Positions 1-8,973 of a stretch of 35,821 bases of DNA are shown here, piece by piece. This DNA is from an uncultured Caryophanales bacterium. GTDB lineage: Bacteria > Bacillota_I > Bacilli_A > RFN20 > CAG-826. The notes below the pieces were generated by a model, which made no database searches, was not told where the DNA came from, and saw only the letters and a program-made list of their open reading frames with translations. The stretch lies in assembly GCA_946404585.1 (NCBI GenBank), contig CAMJEC010000003.1, forward strand, positions 1 through 35,821. The letters are read 5' to 3'. How positions within the stretch are numbered: position 1 is the first letter of the stretch; the number at the start of each line of letters is the position of its first letter. The position numbers and the translations under genes were made by a program.

Positions 1-429
1 TTAGACATCTTAACAAAGATTTGTGATGGTAAAGGTGAACCTCAAGACTTAGAAGATCTTAAGGAATTAAGTAATGTTATTAGAAATAACTCCTTATGTG
101 CTTTAGGTCAAACTGCCACAAACCCAATTCTCTCCACACTGAAAGCTTTCCCAGAAGAATACGAAGCTCACGTCAAAGATCACAAATGTCCAGCTCACGT
201 TTGTAAGAACATGATGGAATACTACATTCTTCCAAATAAATGTATCGGTTGTGGTCTCTGTATGAGAAACTGCCCAGTCGGCGCTATCGCTCCTGGTACA
301 GAACCTGCTCACTTACCAAATGGTAACGTTAACCCAGGTAAATTCGCCCACGTCATTGATCCTAAAAAGTGTGTCAAGTGTGGTTCATGTTTAAGTGGTT
401 GCCGTATTGGTGCAATCACCAAGAGATAG
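1..429 (+). CDS. NADH-dependent [FeFe] hydrogenase subunit HydB / NuoF-like, C-terminal part (5' truncated by window)
   Basis: Frame 1 is open from base 1 (LDILTKICDGKGEPQDLEDLKELSNVIRNNSLCALGQTATNPILSTLKAF...), then two 4Fe-4S motifs CIGCGLCMRNCPVGAI and CVKCGSCLSGCRIGAI. Stop TAG at 427-429. The track ORF 211-429 is only its tail. Confidence 0.9.
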   Translation, partial: LDILTKICDGKGEPQDLEDLKELSNVIRNNSLCALGQTATNPILSTLKAFPEEYEAHVKDHKCPAHVCKNMMEYYILPNKCIGCGLCMRNCPVGAIAPGTEPAHLPNGNVNPGKFAHVIDPKKCVKCGSCLSGCRIGAITKR

Positions 430-441
430 GAGGAAATAGCC

Positions 442-2205
442 ATGTCATTAGTTAATATCAAAATTAATGGTCAACCTTACCAAGTTGAATCCGGTCTTAC
501 AGTTTTAGAAGCTGCAAGAAAATGTGGTTACGTCGTTCCTTCTCTCTGTGCCTTCAACCATGGCAAATGCTCTTTGGCCTCCTGCCGTGTTTGCTTAGTT
601 GAAGTCGTGGGTGCTCGTGGCTTAGTGGCCTCTTGTGTCTACCCAGTTAACGAAGGTATGGAAATCATTACCAATTCCCAAAAAGCCGTCGAAGCCAGAC
701 GTGCCTCCGTGGAATTAATCCTTTCCAACCACCAAAAGAACTGTTTACAATGCCCAAAACAAGGCAAATGTGAATTATTAGAAGTCGCTAACATCGTTGG
801 TGCTCGTGATCAAAAATTCATGGGTGAACAATCACCAGCTACTGTTGACGAATTAGCCCCAGGCTTAATGAGAAATACCGCTAAATGTATCTTATGTGGT
901 CGTTGTATCGAAAGATGTAAAGAAGCTCATGGTATTTCCATCCTCGGTTTTGAAAACCGTGGTTTCAAAGCCATCGTTGCTCCTGCACAAAATAGAAGTT
1001 TCGCTGAAAGCCCTTGCTTACAATGTGGTCAATGCGTGAACGTCTGTCCAACAGGTGCCTTATACGAAAACGAAGAAATCGCTAAAGTTGACGCAGCCTT
1101 CAAAGCGGGTAAGAAAGTTATCGTTCAAACCGCTCCAGCTGTTAGAGCCGCCATCGCTGAAGAATTCGGTGAACCAATTGGTACAACCGGTACAGGCAAA
1201 ATGGTCGCTGCCTTAAGAAGATTAGGTTTCTACCGTGTCTTTGATACCAACTTTGGTGCTGACTTAACAATCATGGAAGAAGCGCATGAATTAATGGATA
1301 GAATTACCAAAAAGACCGCGCCACTTCCACAAATCACATCCTGTTCCCCAGGTTGGATTAACTACTTAGAATACTTCTATCCAGAAGTCATTCCAAACGT
1401 CTCTTCATGTAAGTCCCCACATATGATGGTGGGTGCTATCGTGAAATCCTACTTTGCCAAAAAGCATGAATTAGATCCAAAGGATATCTTTGTGGTCTCC
1501 GTCATGCCATGTACCGCTAAGAAGTACGAAAGACAAAGAAAAGAAATGCCAAATGATGTCGATGCTGTTTTAACAACACGTGAATTAGCAAAGATGATCA
1601 AACGTGCTGGTATCGTTTGGAACAAATTACCAGATGAAGAATTTGATAACGACTTACTCGGCGAATATAGTGGTGCTGGTGTCATCTTCGGTGTCACCGG
1701 TGGCGTTATGGAAGCCGCTTTAAGAACAGCTTATTTCTGGTTAACTGGTAAAGAATATAAGGAAATTAACTTCACCGCTGTCCGTGGCTTAGAAGGTGTT
1801 AAAGAAGCCGCTTTAAATATCAATGGTACTGAAATCAAAGTCGCCGTTACATCCGGCATGGCTAACGCTAAGAAGCTTTTAGACCAAATTAAAGATGGTA
1901 CTTCTCCATACGCTTTCATCGAAGTCATGTGTTGTCCAGGTGGATGTATCAACGGTGGTGGTCAACCATTCGTTAAACCAATCTTCTTACCAAACGAAGA
2001 TGATGACATCTTAGAAACATACCGCGCTAAACGTGCCAGCGTGTTATATAGTGAAGATGAACGCTTAGTCATTCGTCAATCACACAATAACAAAGACATC
2101 CAAAAACTCTATGCTGATTTCTTGGGTGAACCTGGTAGCGAACTCGCTGAAGAATTACTCCACACTTCCTATAATGCGAAGAGAGAAAAATTTCCAGTAA
2201 AGTAA
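442..2205 (+). CDS. hydA: [FeFe] hydrogenase catalytic subunit (HydA)
   Basis: N-terminal 2Fe-2S domain, 4Fe-4S motifs, and H-cluster motifs TSCSPGW, MPCTAKKYE and EVMCCPGGCINGGGQP. RBS aggagg upstream. Confidence 0.95.
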   Translation: MSLVNIKINGQPYQVESGLTVLEAARKCGYVVPSLCAFNHGKCSLASCRVCLVEVVGARGLVASCVYPVNEGMEIITNSQKAVEARRASVELILSNHQKNCLQCPKQGKCELLEVANIVGARDQKFMGEQSPATVDELAPGLMRNTAKCILCGRCIERCKEAHGISILGFENRGFKAIVAPAQNRSFAESPCLQCGQCVNVCPTGALYENEEIAKVDAAFKAGKKVIVQTAPAVRAAIAEEFGEPIGTTGTGKMVAALRRLGFYRVFDTNFGADLTIMEEAHELMDRITKKTAPLPQITSCSPGWINYLEYFYPEVIPNVSSCKSPHMMVGAIVKSYFAKKHELDPKDIFVVSVMPCTAKKYERQRKEMPNDVDAVLTTRELAKMIKRAGIVWNKLPDEEFDNDLLGEYSGAGVIFGVTGGVMEAALRTAYFWLTGKEYKEINFTAVRGLEGVKEAALNINGTEIKVAVTSGMANAKKLLDQIKDGTSPYAFIEVMCCPGGCINGGGQPFVKPIFLPNEDDDILETYRAKRASVLYSEDERLVIRQSHNNKDIQKLYADFLGEPGSELAEELLHTSYNAKREKFPVK

Positions 2206-2215
2206 ATTAATATTT

Positions 2216-2247
2216 GGGGCGGGTACTTAAATACTCGCCCCTTATTG
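2216..2247 (+). terminator. Probable intrinsic terminator after hydA
   Basis: GGGGCGGGTA (2216-2225) pairs with TACTCGCCCC (2232-2241), followed by a short T-rich stretch. Confidence 0.6.
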
Positions 2248-2269
2248 TCTCTAAAAGAGGAAACAACTT

Positions 2270-3607
2270 ATGAACATCAAATTTTACAATTCCCTTTCTA
2301 ATTCACTAGAAGATTTCAAAACTATCCAAGACAAAAAGGTTAGTATGTATGTCTGTGGACCAACAGTCTATAACTATCCACATATTGGCAATATGAGACC
2401 AGTCGTTGTCTTTGATACTTTGAGACGCTTTTTGACTTATGTTGGCTATGACGTCACTTATGTTAGTAACTACACTGATGTCGATGACAAGATCATCAAA
2501 GCTGCGAAGCAAGAAGGTAAATCAGAAAAGGAATTAACCGATTTCTACATCGGTGAATTTGAAAAGACTGTGAAAGGTATTGGTTCTCAAATTCCTACAA
2601 TTACCCCAAGAGTTACCGAATATATGCCAAAGATTATTGCCTATATTGATAACCTTGTTAAAACCGGTGCCGCTTATGAAAGAGATGGGGATGTTTATTT
2701 CCGCGTTGAAAACATCAAAGATTATGGTGTTTTAAGTGGCATAAATGTAGAAGATTTACGCGTAGGCGCCCGTGTAGAAGAGAATTCACAAAAAGAAAGC
2801 CCATTAGACTTCGCCTTATGGAAAAAGACTGACGAAGGCATCAAATGGGATTCACCATGGGGCAAAGGTAGACCAGGCTGGCACACTGAATGCTGTGTGA
2901 TGATTGATTCCATCTTCCCAGGTGACCATATTGATATCCATGGTGGTGGTTATGACTTAAAATTCCCACACCATGAAAACGAAATTGCTCAAAGTGAAGC
3001 GACACATCATAGTAAGATTGCTCACTTCTGGATGCATAACGCCTTCATTAACTTTGGCAACGAAAAGATGTCCAAGTCTTTAGGCAATGTCGTCTTAGCT
3101 AAAGATATGATTGCCACTTATGGTGGTTTAGTCACACGTTTAGTTATTTTAAACGCTCATTATAGACAAGCAGTTAACTTCACTGATGAAACAGTAAAAG
3201 AAGCCCAACAAGAAGTTTCTAGAATGCAAATGGCTTATAAACAAGCTGCACTTAAATTACAGGCTAACAAAGTTAATTTAGATGAAGGTAAGCCAGAATA
3301 CATTGCTAAGTTCTTAGAAGCCTTAGCCAATGACTTAAATACCGCGAACGCTTTAGCGGAACTTTATAACGTCCTTAAGGATGTCAATCAGCTGATTAGA
3401 AGTAGAGATGCTGATTTAAATCAACTAAATAACTTATTTAAAACACTTACTGATATGTTCTGTGTTTTAGGACTAGACATTAAGTACGTAAAGTTTGATA
3501 ATGATATCTCGCAGTTATACGAGGAATATTTAAAAAGCAAAGAAAACAAAGACTTTGCTAAATCTGATGAGATCAGAAATCTTTTAATTACAAAAGGAGT
3601 CATGTAA
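2270..3607 (+). CDS. cysS: Cysteinyl-tRNA synthetase
   Basis: MYVCGPTVYNYPHIGNMRP, WHTECCVMI and EKMSKSLGN (KMSKS) motifs. Confidence 0.97.
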   Translation: MNIKFYNSLSNSLEDFKTIQDKKVSMYVCGPTVYNYPHIGNMRPVVVFDTLRRFLTYVGYDVTYVSNYTDVDDKIIKAAKQEGKSEKELTDFYIGEFEKTVKGIGSQIPTITPRVTEYMPKIIAYIDNLVKTGAAYERDGDVYFRVENIKDYGVLSGINVEDLRVGARVEENSQKESPLDFALWKKTDEGIKWDSPWGKGRPGWHTECCVMIDSIFPGDHIDIHGGGYDLKFPHHENEIAQSEATHHSKIAHFWMHNAFINFGNEKMSKSLGNVVLAKDMIATYGGLVTRLVILNAHYRQAVNFTDETVKEAQQEVSRMQMAYKQAALKLQANKVNLDEGKPEYIAKFLEALANDLNTANALAELYNVLKDVNQLIRSRDADLNQLNNLFKTLTDMFCVLGLDIKYVKFDNDISQLYEEYLKSKENKDFAKSDEIRNLLITKGVM

Positions 3608-3608
3608 G

Positions 3609-5123
3609 TTGACAAATACAGAAAGCGTTAACACATCATTAATCGAAAAATTACTTGATGCACTTAATATTACTGGTGGAGTTAAAACCGCTAGTAGTGT
3701 CATCATTGCTTTAGGCGCGATTTTAATATGTGGCTTTTTGATGACAAGACTCACTAAATTACTTAAATTACCAAACGTTACTGCTTATATCATTACTGGT
3801 GTTTTAATTGGTCCATCAGTGATTAACCTTATTCCTCAAGAATTTATAACAAGAACTGACTTTGTTAGTGATATCGCTTTAGCCTTTATCGCTTTTACCG
3901 CTGGACAGTTCTTTAAAATAAGCGAACTTAAAAAAGCAGGCTGGAAGGTATTGATTATCACCGTTTTTGAAGCCCTTGCCGCTTTTGTTATTGTCTTCTG
4001 TTTATGCTTCTTTGTTTTCCGCTTAAGCGTTGCTTTCTCATTAGTTTTAGGCGCCCTCAGTAGTGCGACCGCGCCAGCATCAACATTGATGACAATTAAA
4101 CAAACTAAAGCTAAAGGCCATTATGTTAATACATTATTAGAAGTTGTCGCTTTAGATGATGTTGTGACTTTATTGCTCTATAGTGTCGCTATTGCTATTT
4201 GCATTGGCATTTCTAAAGGCTCGGTGGGCTTTATGGAAGTTGGCTGGCCAATTATTGAAAATATCATTTGCTTAGCAATTGGCTTTGTTTTTGGTTTTAT
4301 TTTAAGATTCCTAATTTCTTCAAAGAGAACAACAGATAATCGACTAATTATCGTTTTAGCTGTTTTATTATTATTCTGTGGCATATGTTCATTGTTTGGG
4401 CAAAGTCCATTACTAGGTTGTATGGCTATTGGAATGGTCTACACTAATACCGCCAAGCAAGAAGAAAAATTATTTGCACAAGTTAATTATTTCATTCCAC
4501 CTATTATGCTTGTTTTCTTTGTAAGAAGTGGCATGAATTTCTCATTTAGCGCTTTTACAAGCACAAGTTCAATTGCGGTTGTGCCACTTATCGTCGTAGC
4601 AATAGTTTATTTCTTTGCTCGTATTGCTGGTAAATACGGCGGAGCATATCTTGGTTGCTTGATTACTAGAACCCCTGCGAAAACTAGACATTTCTTAGGC
4701 CTTGCTCTTATTCCTCAAGCCGGTGTTGCTATCGGTTTAGCGGCAATGGGTGCGAGAACTTTCTCTTCTTTTGGCTTAGAAGCCGAAGCAACCGCTTTAA
4801 CTACAATCATCTTAGCATCATCCATCCTTTATGAATTAATTGGTCCAGGATGCGCTAAACTTGGCTTATATCTATCTGGTTCATATGGTAAAGAAAATAT
4901 TGATGAACTAGCACCAGAAAGCGTGGTGCAACACAGAGTGGTTAATGATGAAGGCTCATCTAGAGAAATTGACTTATTAGCCGCCCAAATCAAACACATC
5001 TCAGAGGAAATTCCACCAATTGGTGTTGAAGAAGCAAATGAACAAGCCTTTACTGAGGCTGCAGAAGAATATGAAAATGAAACCTTTAATCGTAATCATA
5101 GAGGTTTCCTTAACCGTAAGTAG
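3609..5123 (+). CDS. CPA2-family cation:proton antiporter (KefB/NapA-like)
   Basis: Multi-TM protein with LPNVTAYIITGVLIGPSVI and ALSSATAPASTL-type motifs. TTG start preceded by aaaggag. Confidence 0.8.
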   Translation: MTNTESVNTSLIEKLLDALNITGGVKTASSVIIALGAILICGFLMTRLTKLLKLPNVTAYIITGVLIGPSVINLIPQEFITRTDFVSDIALAFIAFTAGQFFKISELKKAGWKVLIITVFEALAAFVIVFCLCFFVFRLSVAFSLVLGALSSATAPASTLMTIKQTKAKGHYVNTLLEVVALDDVVTLLLYSVAIAICIGISKGSVGFMEVGWPIIENIICLAIGFVFGFILRFLISSKRTTDNRLIIVLAVLLLFCGICSLFGQSPLLGCMAIGMVYTNTAKQEEKLFAQVNYFIPPIMLVFFVRSGMNFSFSAFTSTSSIAVVPLIVVAIVYFFARIAGKYGGAYLGCLITRTPAKTRHFLGLALIPQAGVAIGLAAMGARTFSSFGLEAEATALTTIILASSILYELIGPGCAKLGLYLSGSYGKENIDELAPESVVQHRVVNDEGSSREIDLLAAQIKHISEEIPPIGVEEANEQAFTEAAEEYENETFNRNHRGFLNRK

Positions 5124-5135
5124 GAGGATTATCTT

Positions 5136-5867
5136 ATGGAAGACTTTATCGCATTAGATCCAATTAGCCAATTAACAAATGGATGGCTAGCGGAATTCAA
5201 CATTTGGACAATCATTATTAGATTAGCGTTAGCCTTTATTATCGGTGCTTCATTCGGTTTTGAAAGAAGTAGAAAGAGACATACCGCTGGCTTTAGAACA
5301 TTTACCTTTGTGGCATTATTCTCCACAATCGCGGCCTTACTTGATGTTTATTTCATGGCCAACTTCAAAGTGGTCTTCCCAGCCGTCACAGCCGCTGTTG
5401 TATTAGGTGGTGCTATTATTTCTGGTAACACCCTTCTTTATTCCTCTAAAAACCAAATTAAAGGTTTAACAACTGCTGTCGCTTTATGGCTTACCGCTAT
5501 TATCGGTGCTTCATTCGGTGCGGGCTTATATACCATCGGTTTAATCGGTGTTGTTCTTGCCTTCATTACATTAAGCGCAATGCCAAGAATTGAAGTTTAT
5601 ATGAAGAATAAGAGCAATCACTTTGAAATTCATTTAGAGCTCAAGAATAGAAACGATTTAGTGAACTTCACTGGTGTTGTTCGTAAACTTGGCTTAAAGA
5701 TTGTTGATATCGAAGCTAACCCAGCCTATAACAATACAGGCCTTGGAGTTTATACCATTTCCATCACAATTAACTCTAAAGAGTTGAAAAAATACAAAAC
5801 TCATACAGAAATTATTGAAGCCTTATCGACTTTGGAATACATTAATTGTATTGAAGAAATCGACTAA
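5136..5867 (+). CDS. MgtC/SapB family membrane protein
   Basis: RLALAFIIGASFGFERSRKRHTAGFRTFTFVALFSTIAALL matches the MgtC signature; C-terminal ACT-like domain. Confidence 0.9.
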   Translation: MEDFIALDPISQLTNGWLAEFNIWTIIIRLALAFIIGASFGFERSRKRHTAGFRTFTFVALFSTIAALLDVYFMANFKVVFPAVTAAVVLGGAIISGNTLLYSSKNQIKGLTTAVALWLTAIIGASFGAGLYTIGLIGVVLAFITLSAMPRIEVYMKNKSNHFEIHLELKNRNDLVNFTGVVRKLGLKIVDIEANPAYNNTGLGVYTISITINSKELKKYKTHTEIIEALSTLEYINCIEEID

Positions 5868-5869
5868 TT

Positions 5870-6595
5870 ATGAATAAGGACATCAATCTAATCTACGGAA
5901 AGAATCCAGTATACGAAGCTCTCAATGCGAAAAAGGCGTTGAAAGTTTTTGTTGTTCCTAGTTTCTCAGATCCAAGAATCACTAATCTCGTTAGAGAATA
6001 TAAGATTCCTGTGGTTACTGTTTCCCCTAATGAAATGGATAAGATGTCTAATAACGGTGTCCATCAAGGAGTCGCCGCTGAACTTAAACCATATCAGACG
6101 GTTTCTTTAGACGAAATCATTCTTAGAGCAAAAAAGAAAGAAAAGAAGATTATCGTCATGCTTGATAATATTGAGGATCCACATAACTTAGGCGCTATTT
6201 TAAGAAGTGCGGATGTCTTTGAAGCATCTGGAGTTATCTTACCTAAGCATAATTCCGTTTCTTTAAATGCCACTGTGGCAAAGACAAGTGCGGGCGCTAT
6301 TAACTATGTGCCAGTCGCAGTTGTAAATAACCTCAATCAAGCAATTAAACAGTTAAAAGAAGAAGGCTACTGGGTTGTTTCTACAGATGGTAGTGCAACG
6401 ATTTCCTATTCTTCTATCAAATATGATTTTCCAGTTGTTGTGGTCATAGGCAGTGAAGGTAAAGGTGTTTCATCTCTTGTTCTAAAGAATTCTGATTATG
6501 TTGTGAAGATTCCTCAATTCGGACATGTCAATTCTTTAAATGCTTCCGTGGCGGCCGGCATATTATTAGCGGAGGTGCATAAAACAAATATCTAA
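5870..6595 (+). CDS. rlmB: 23S rRNA (guanosine-2'-O-)-methyltransferase, TrmH/SpoU family
   Basis: LIYGKNPVYEALNA, LDNIEDPHNLGAILRSADVFEASGVI and IGSEGKGVSSLV; SPOUT knot motif HVNSLNASVAAGILLAE. Confidence 0.95.
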   Translation: MNKDINLIYGKNPVYEALNAKKALKVFVVPSFSDPRITNLVREYKIPVVTVSPNEMDKMSNNGVHQGVAAELKPYQTVSLDEIILRAKKKEKKIIVMLDNIEDPHNLGAILRSADVFEASGVILPKHNSVSLNATVAKTSAGAINYVPVAVVNNLNQAIKQLKEEGYWVVSTDGSATISYSSIKYDFPVVVVIGSEGKGVSSLVLKNSDYVVKIPQFGHVNSLNASVAAGILLAEVHKTNI

Positions 6596-6612
6596 TCGAA
6601 AGGAGATTTGTT

Positions 6613-7236
6613 ATGGCACCCAAAACCTATAACCGCATTCTGGATGAGCACCTACATATCCTAATTACACAAGGCAATCATGAAGCCTATCTGTATTTAG
6701 TAAAACGCTATCGCAAATATTTCAAAGGTTTGACTTGCGAAATGTTAGAGAAATACCCAAATAGTGGTGTTTCTTTTAAAGAACTCATGGCAATTTGCTC
6801 ACAATTATTTCCCCACATCATAAGGAAATATGATCCCCAGCGATTGTCTTCTTTCTTTATCTTTTGGAGAGAAAGTAGCGAGAAAGCAATTGTGGATTAT
6901 TTATTAGAGAATTCTTATCTAGCGAATGCGGCAATGTTTCGTGGATTTGTTTCTTTTGATGAAGAAGCTGATGAAAGAAGATTCGCAGGCGAAAGAATCG
7001 CAGAGTTCAATGAACATCACTATAATGAAAAACGCATTGAAGAATTAAAAAGAATAATCTACGATCATAGAAAAGAATTTAAGCATCAAGAATTTGCGAT
7101 GTTAGCACTGATGTTAGAAGGCTATGATCTTAATGATTTAGAGCATACAGGAATGATGAGTAGGTCCTCATTATATTTAACCTTCAATAACGCTTGTGAC
7201 AAAATCAGAAAATACATCCAAACAGCGAAAAAATAG
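6613..7236 (+). CDS. Divergent sigma-70-like factor, possibly SigH-related
   Basis: AYLYLVKRYRKYFKG and YDPQRLSSFFIFWRESSEKAIVDYL, with GFVSFDEEADE where SigH has a YVSLDKP-type segment; C-terminal helix-turn-helix-like region; sits after rlmB as sigH nearly does in Bacillus. Confidence 0.55.
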   Translation: MAPKTYNRILDEHLHILITQGNHEAYLYLVKRYRKYFKGLTCEMLEKYPNSGVSFKELMAICSQLFPHIIRKYDPQRLSSFFIFWRESSEKAIVDYLLENSYLANAAMFRGFVSFDEEADERRFAGERIAEFNEHHYNEKRIEELKRIIYDHRKEFKHQEFAMLALMLEGYDLNDLEHTGMMSRSSLYLTFNNACDKIRKYIQTAKK

Positions 7237-7302
7237 CGGTTATATGCCTTTCATCACAAAGTGAAAATGGCAATATCGTTATTCATTTTTGCTCTCGCGT
7301 GA

Positions 7303-7316
7303 TATAATCACAACCA
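7303..7316 (+). promoter_or_regulatory. Extended -10 promoter (TGaTATAAT) for the ecf operon; predicted leaderless
   Basis: TGATATAAT at 7300-7308 with 7 nt to the ATG at 7316. Confidence 0.65.
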
Positions 7317-8134
7317 TGAGCAAACTAGAAATCAAAAATTTGAGCTTCTCATATGACGGCAGTAACAAAGTTATTGACGATATATCTTTCAGTGTTGAAA
7401 AGGGTACATTTGTCTCCGTCCTAGGGCATAATGGTTCTGGTAAATCCACATTGGCGAAGTTAATCGTGGGCTTACTTGATAAAGCCGGGGGACAAATCTT
7501 TTTTAATGACGTCGAAATCACCGAAAAGAATCTTAAAGACTTACAAACTAAGACCTCTTTAATTTTCCAAAATCCTGATAACCAATTCATTGGTTCAACA
7601 GTGGAAGATGATATTGCCTTTGGTTTAGAAAATAGATGTTTTCCACACGATCAAATGCAAGCGGAAGTCGAACGCTTCGCTGATAGTGTGAATATGTTGG
7701 ACCATTTAAAGAAAGAGCCTATTAATCTTTCTGGTGGTCAAAAACAAAGAATCGCTTTAGCGGGTGCTTTAATTTTAAGACCAGAAATCTTAATCCTTGA
7801 TGAAGCCACATCAATGCTTGATCCTAAAGGTAAATCCACAGTGAGAAAGGTCATTGACCGTATCCACAAGGAAAACAAAGAACTCACAATTATTTCTATT
7901 ACTCACGATATCGATGAAGCACTTTTAAGCGACAAGGTATTGATTTTGAGCAAAGGTAAACTCGTTAAAGAAGGCAAACCACAAGACATATTGAGAGATG
8001 AATCCGCTTTATTAGAAGTGAAACTCGATATGCCTTTTGTTTACAAAATCGAAAAAGAACTAGAAGAAATTGGCATTAATTCCAATGCGGAAACTATTGA
8101 CCAATTAGTGGAGGATATATGGGCATCCAAGTAA
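7316..8134 (+). CDS. ecfA1: Energy-coupling factor transporter ATPase EcfA1
   Basis: Walker A GHNGSGKST, LSGGQKQR signature, Walker B LILDEATSMLDP. The track start 7289 lies upstream of the likely ATG (MSKLEIKNLSF). Confidence 0.92.
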   Translation: MSKLEIKNLSFSYDGSNKVIDDISFSVEKGTFVSVLGHNGSGKSTLAKLIVGLLDKAGGQIFFNDVEITEKNLKDLQTKTSLIFQNPDNQFIGSTVEDDIAFGLENRCFPHDQMQAEVERFADSVNMLDHLKKEPINLSGGQKQRIALAGALILRPEILILDEATSMLDPKGKSTVRKVIDRIHKENKELTIISITHDIDEALLSDKVLILSKGKLVKEGKPQDILRDESALLEVKLDMPFVYKIEKELEEIGINSNAETIDQLVEDIWASK

Positions 8135-8973
8135 AAAATATCTTCTACACTTACCAAAAGAAAGCCACTAATGCAACCCAAGCTTTAATGGATGTTTCTC
8201 TTGAAATCAAAGACAATGATTTCTTAGCAATTGTTGGTGAAACTGGTTCTGGTAAATCAACATTAGCCCAAATGTTTAATGCCCTTTTAATCCCTGATAA
8301 AGGCGATGTTTTAGTCAATGACTATGTCATTAACTATAAGAATAGAAAGAGCCGTAAATTACGTGGCTTAAGAAAACAAGTTGGTTTAGTTTTCCAATTC
8401 CCTGAATATCAATTATTTGAAGAAACAGTGGAAAAGGATGTGGCTTTTGGTGTTAAAAACTTCGGTGTTAAAGGCGAAGAAGCGCTTAATAGAGCCCATG
8501 AAGCTTTAAAACAAGTTGGCTTAGATGAATCCTACTTCAAAAGAGCGCCTTTTGATTTATCCGGTGGTGAAAAAAGAAAAGTCGCTATCGCGGGTATCTT
8601 AGCAATCGACCCAGATATCTTAATCTTTGATGAACCAACCGCAGGATTTGATCCACAAAGTAGCAAAGACTTAATGAATCTCATTACTGAGTTCCATAAA
8701 AATGGTAAAACCATTATTATCATTACCCATGATATGGACTTAGTTAATACATACACTAAACGAGTGGTGATGTTAGAAAGAGGACAAGTGACTTTTGATG
8801 GCACTCCTAATGAATTATTTGGCTATATCAAAGGCTACGACCGTTTAGATACTCCTTCCGTTATTAAAGTGGCAGAAAAACTAAAAGAGAAGGGCATGGA
8901 TATCGATATCAACGAAATTCACACTAATGAAGACTTAGTTGAAGCGATTAAAAAATGGAGGAATAAAGCATGA
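8119..8973 (+). CDS. ecfA2: Energy-coupling factor transporter ATPase EcfA2
   Basis: GETGSGKST, LSGGEKRKVAIAG, LIFDEPTAGFDP. TGA stop overlaps the ecfT ATG (ATGA). Confidence 0.93.
   Translation: MGIQVKNIFYTYQKKATNATQALMDVSLEIKDNDFLAIVGETGSGKSTLAQMFNALLIPDKGDVLVNDYVINYKNRKSRKLRGLRKQVGLVFQFPEYQLFEETVEKDVAFGVKNFGVKGEEALNRAHEALKQVGLDESYFKRAPFDLSGGEKRKVAIAGILAIDPDILIFDEPTAGFDPQSSKDLMNLITEFHKNGKTIIIITHDMDLVNTYTKRVVMLERGQVTFDGTPNELFGYIKGYDRLDTPSVIKVAEKLKEKGMDIDINEIHTNEDLVEAIKKWRNKA

Noticed and set aside
103-312. Antisense ORF opposite the HydB-like gene
   Set aside because: No recognisable domain, and the sense frame is clearly a ferredoxin-type protein. Other antisense ORFs in the track (such as 1449-1697, 9452-9814, 14185-14448) were rejected for the same reason.
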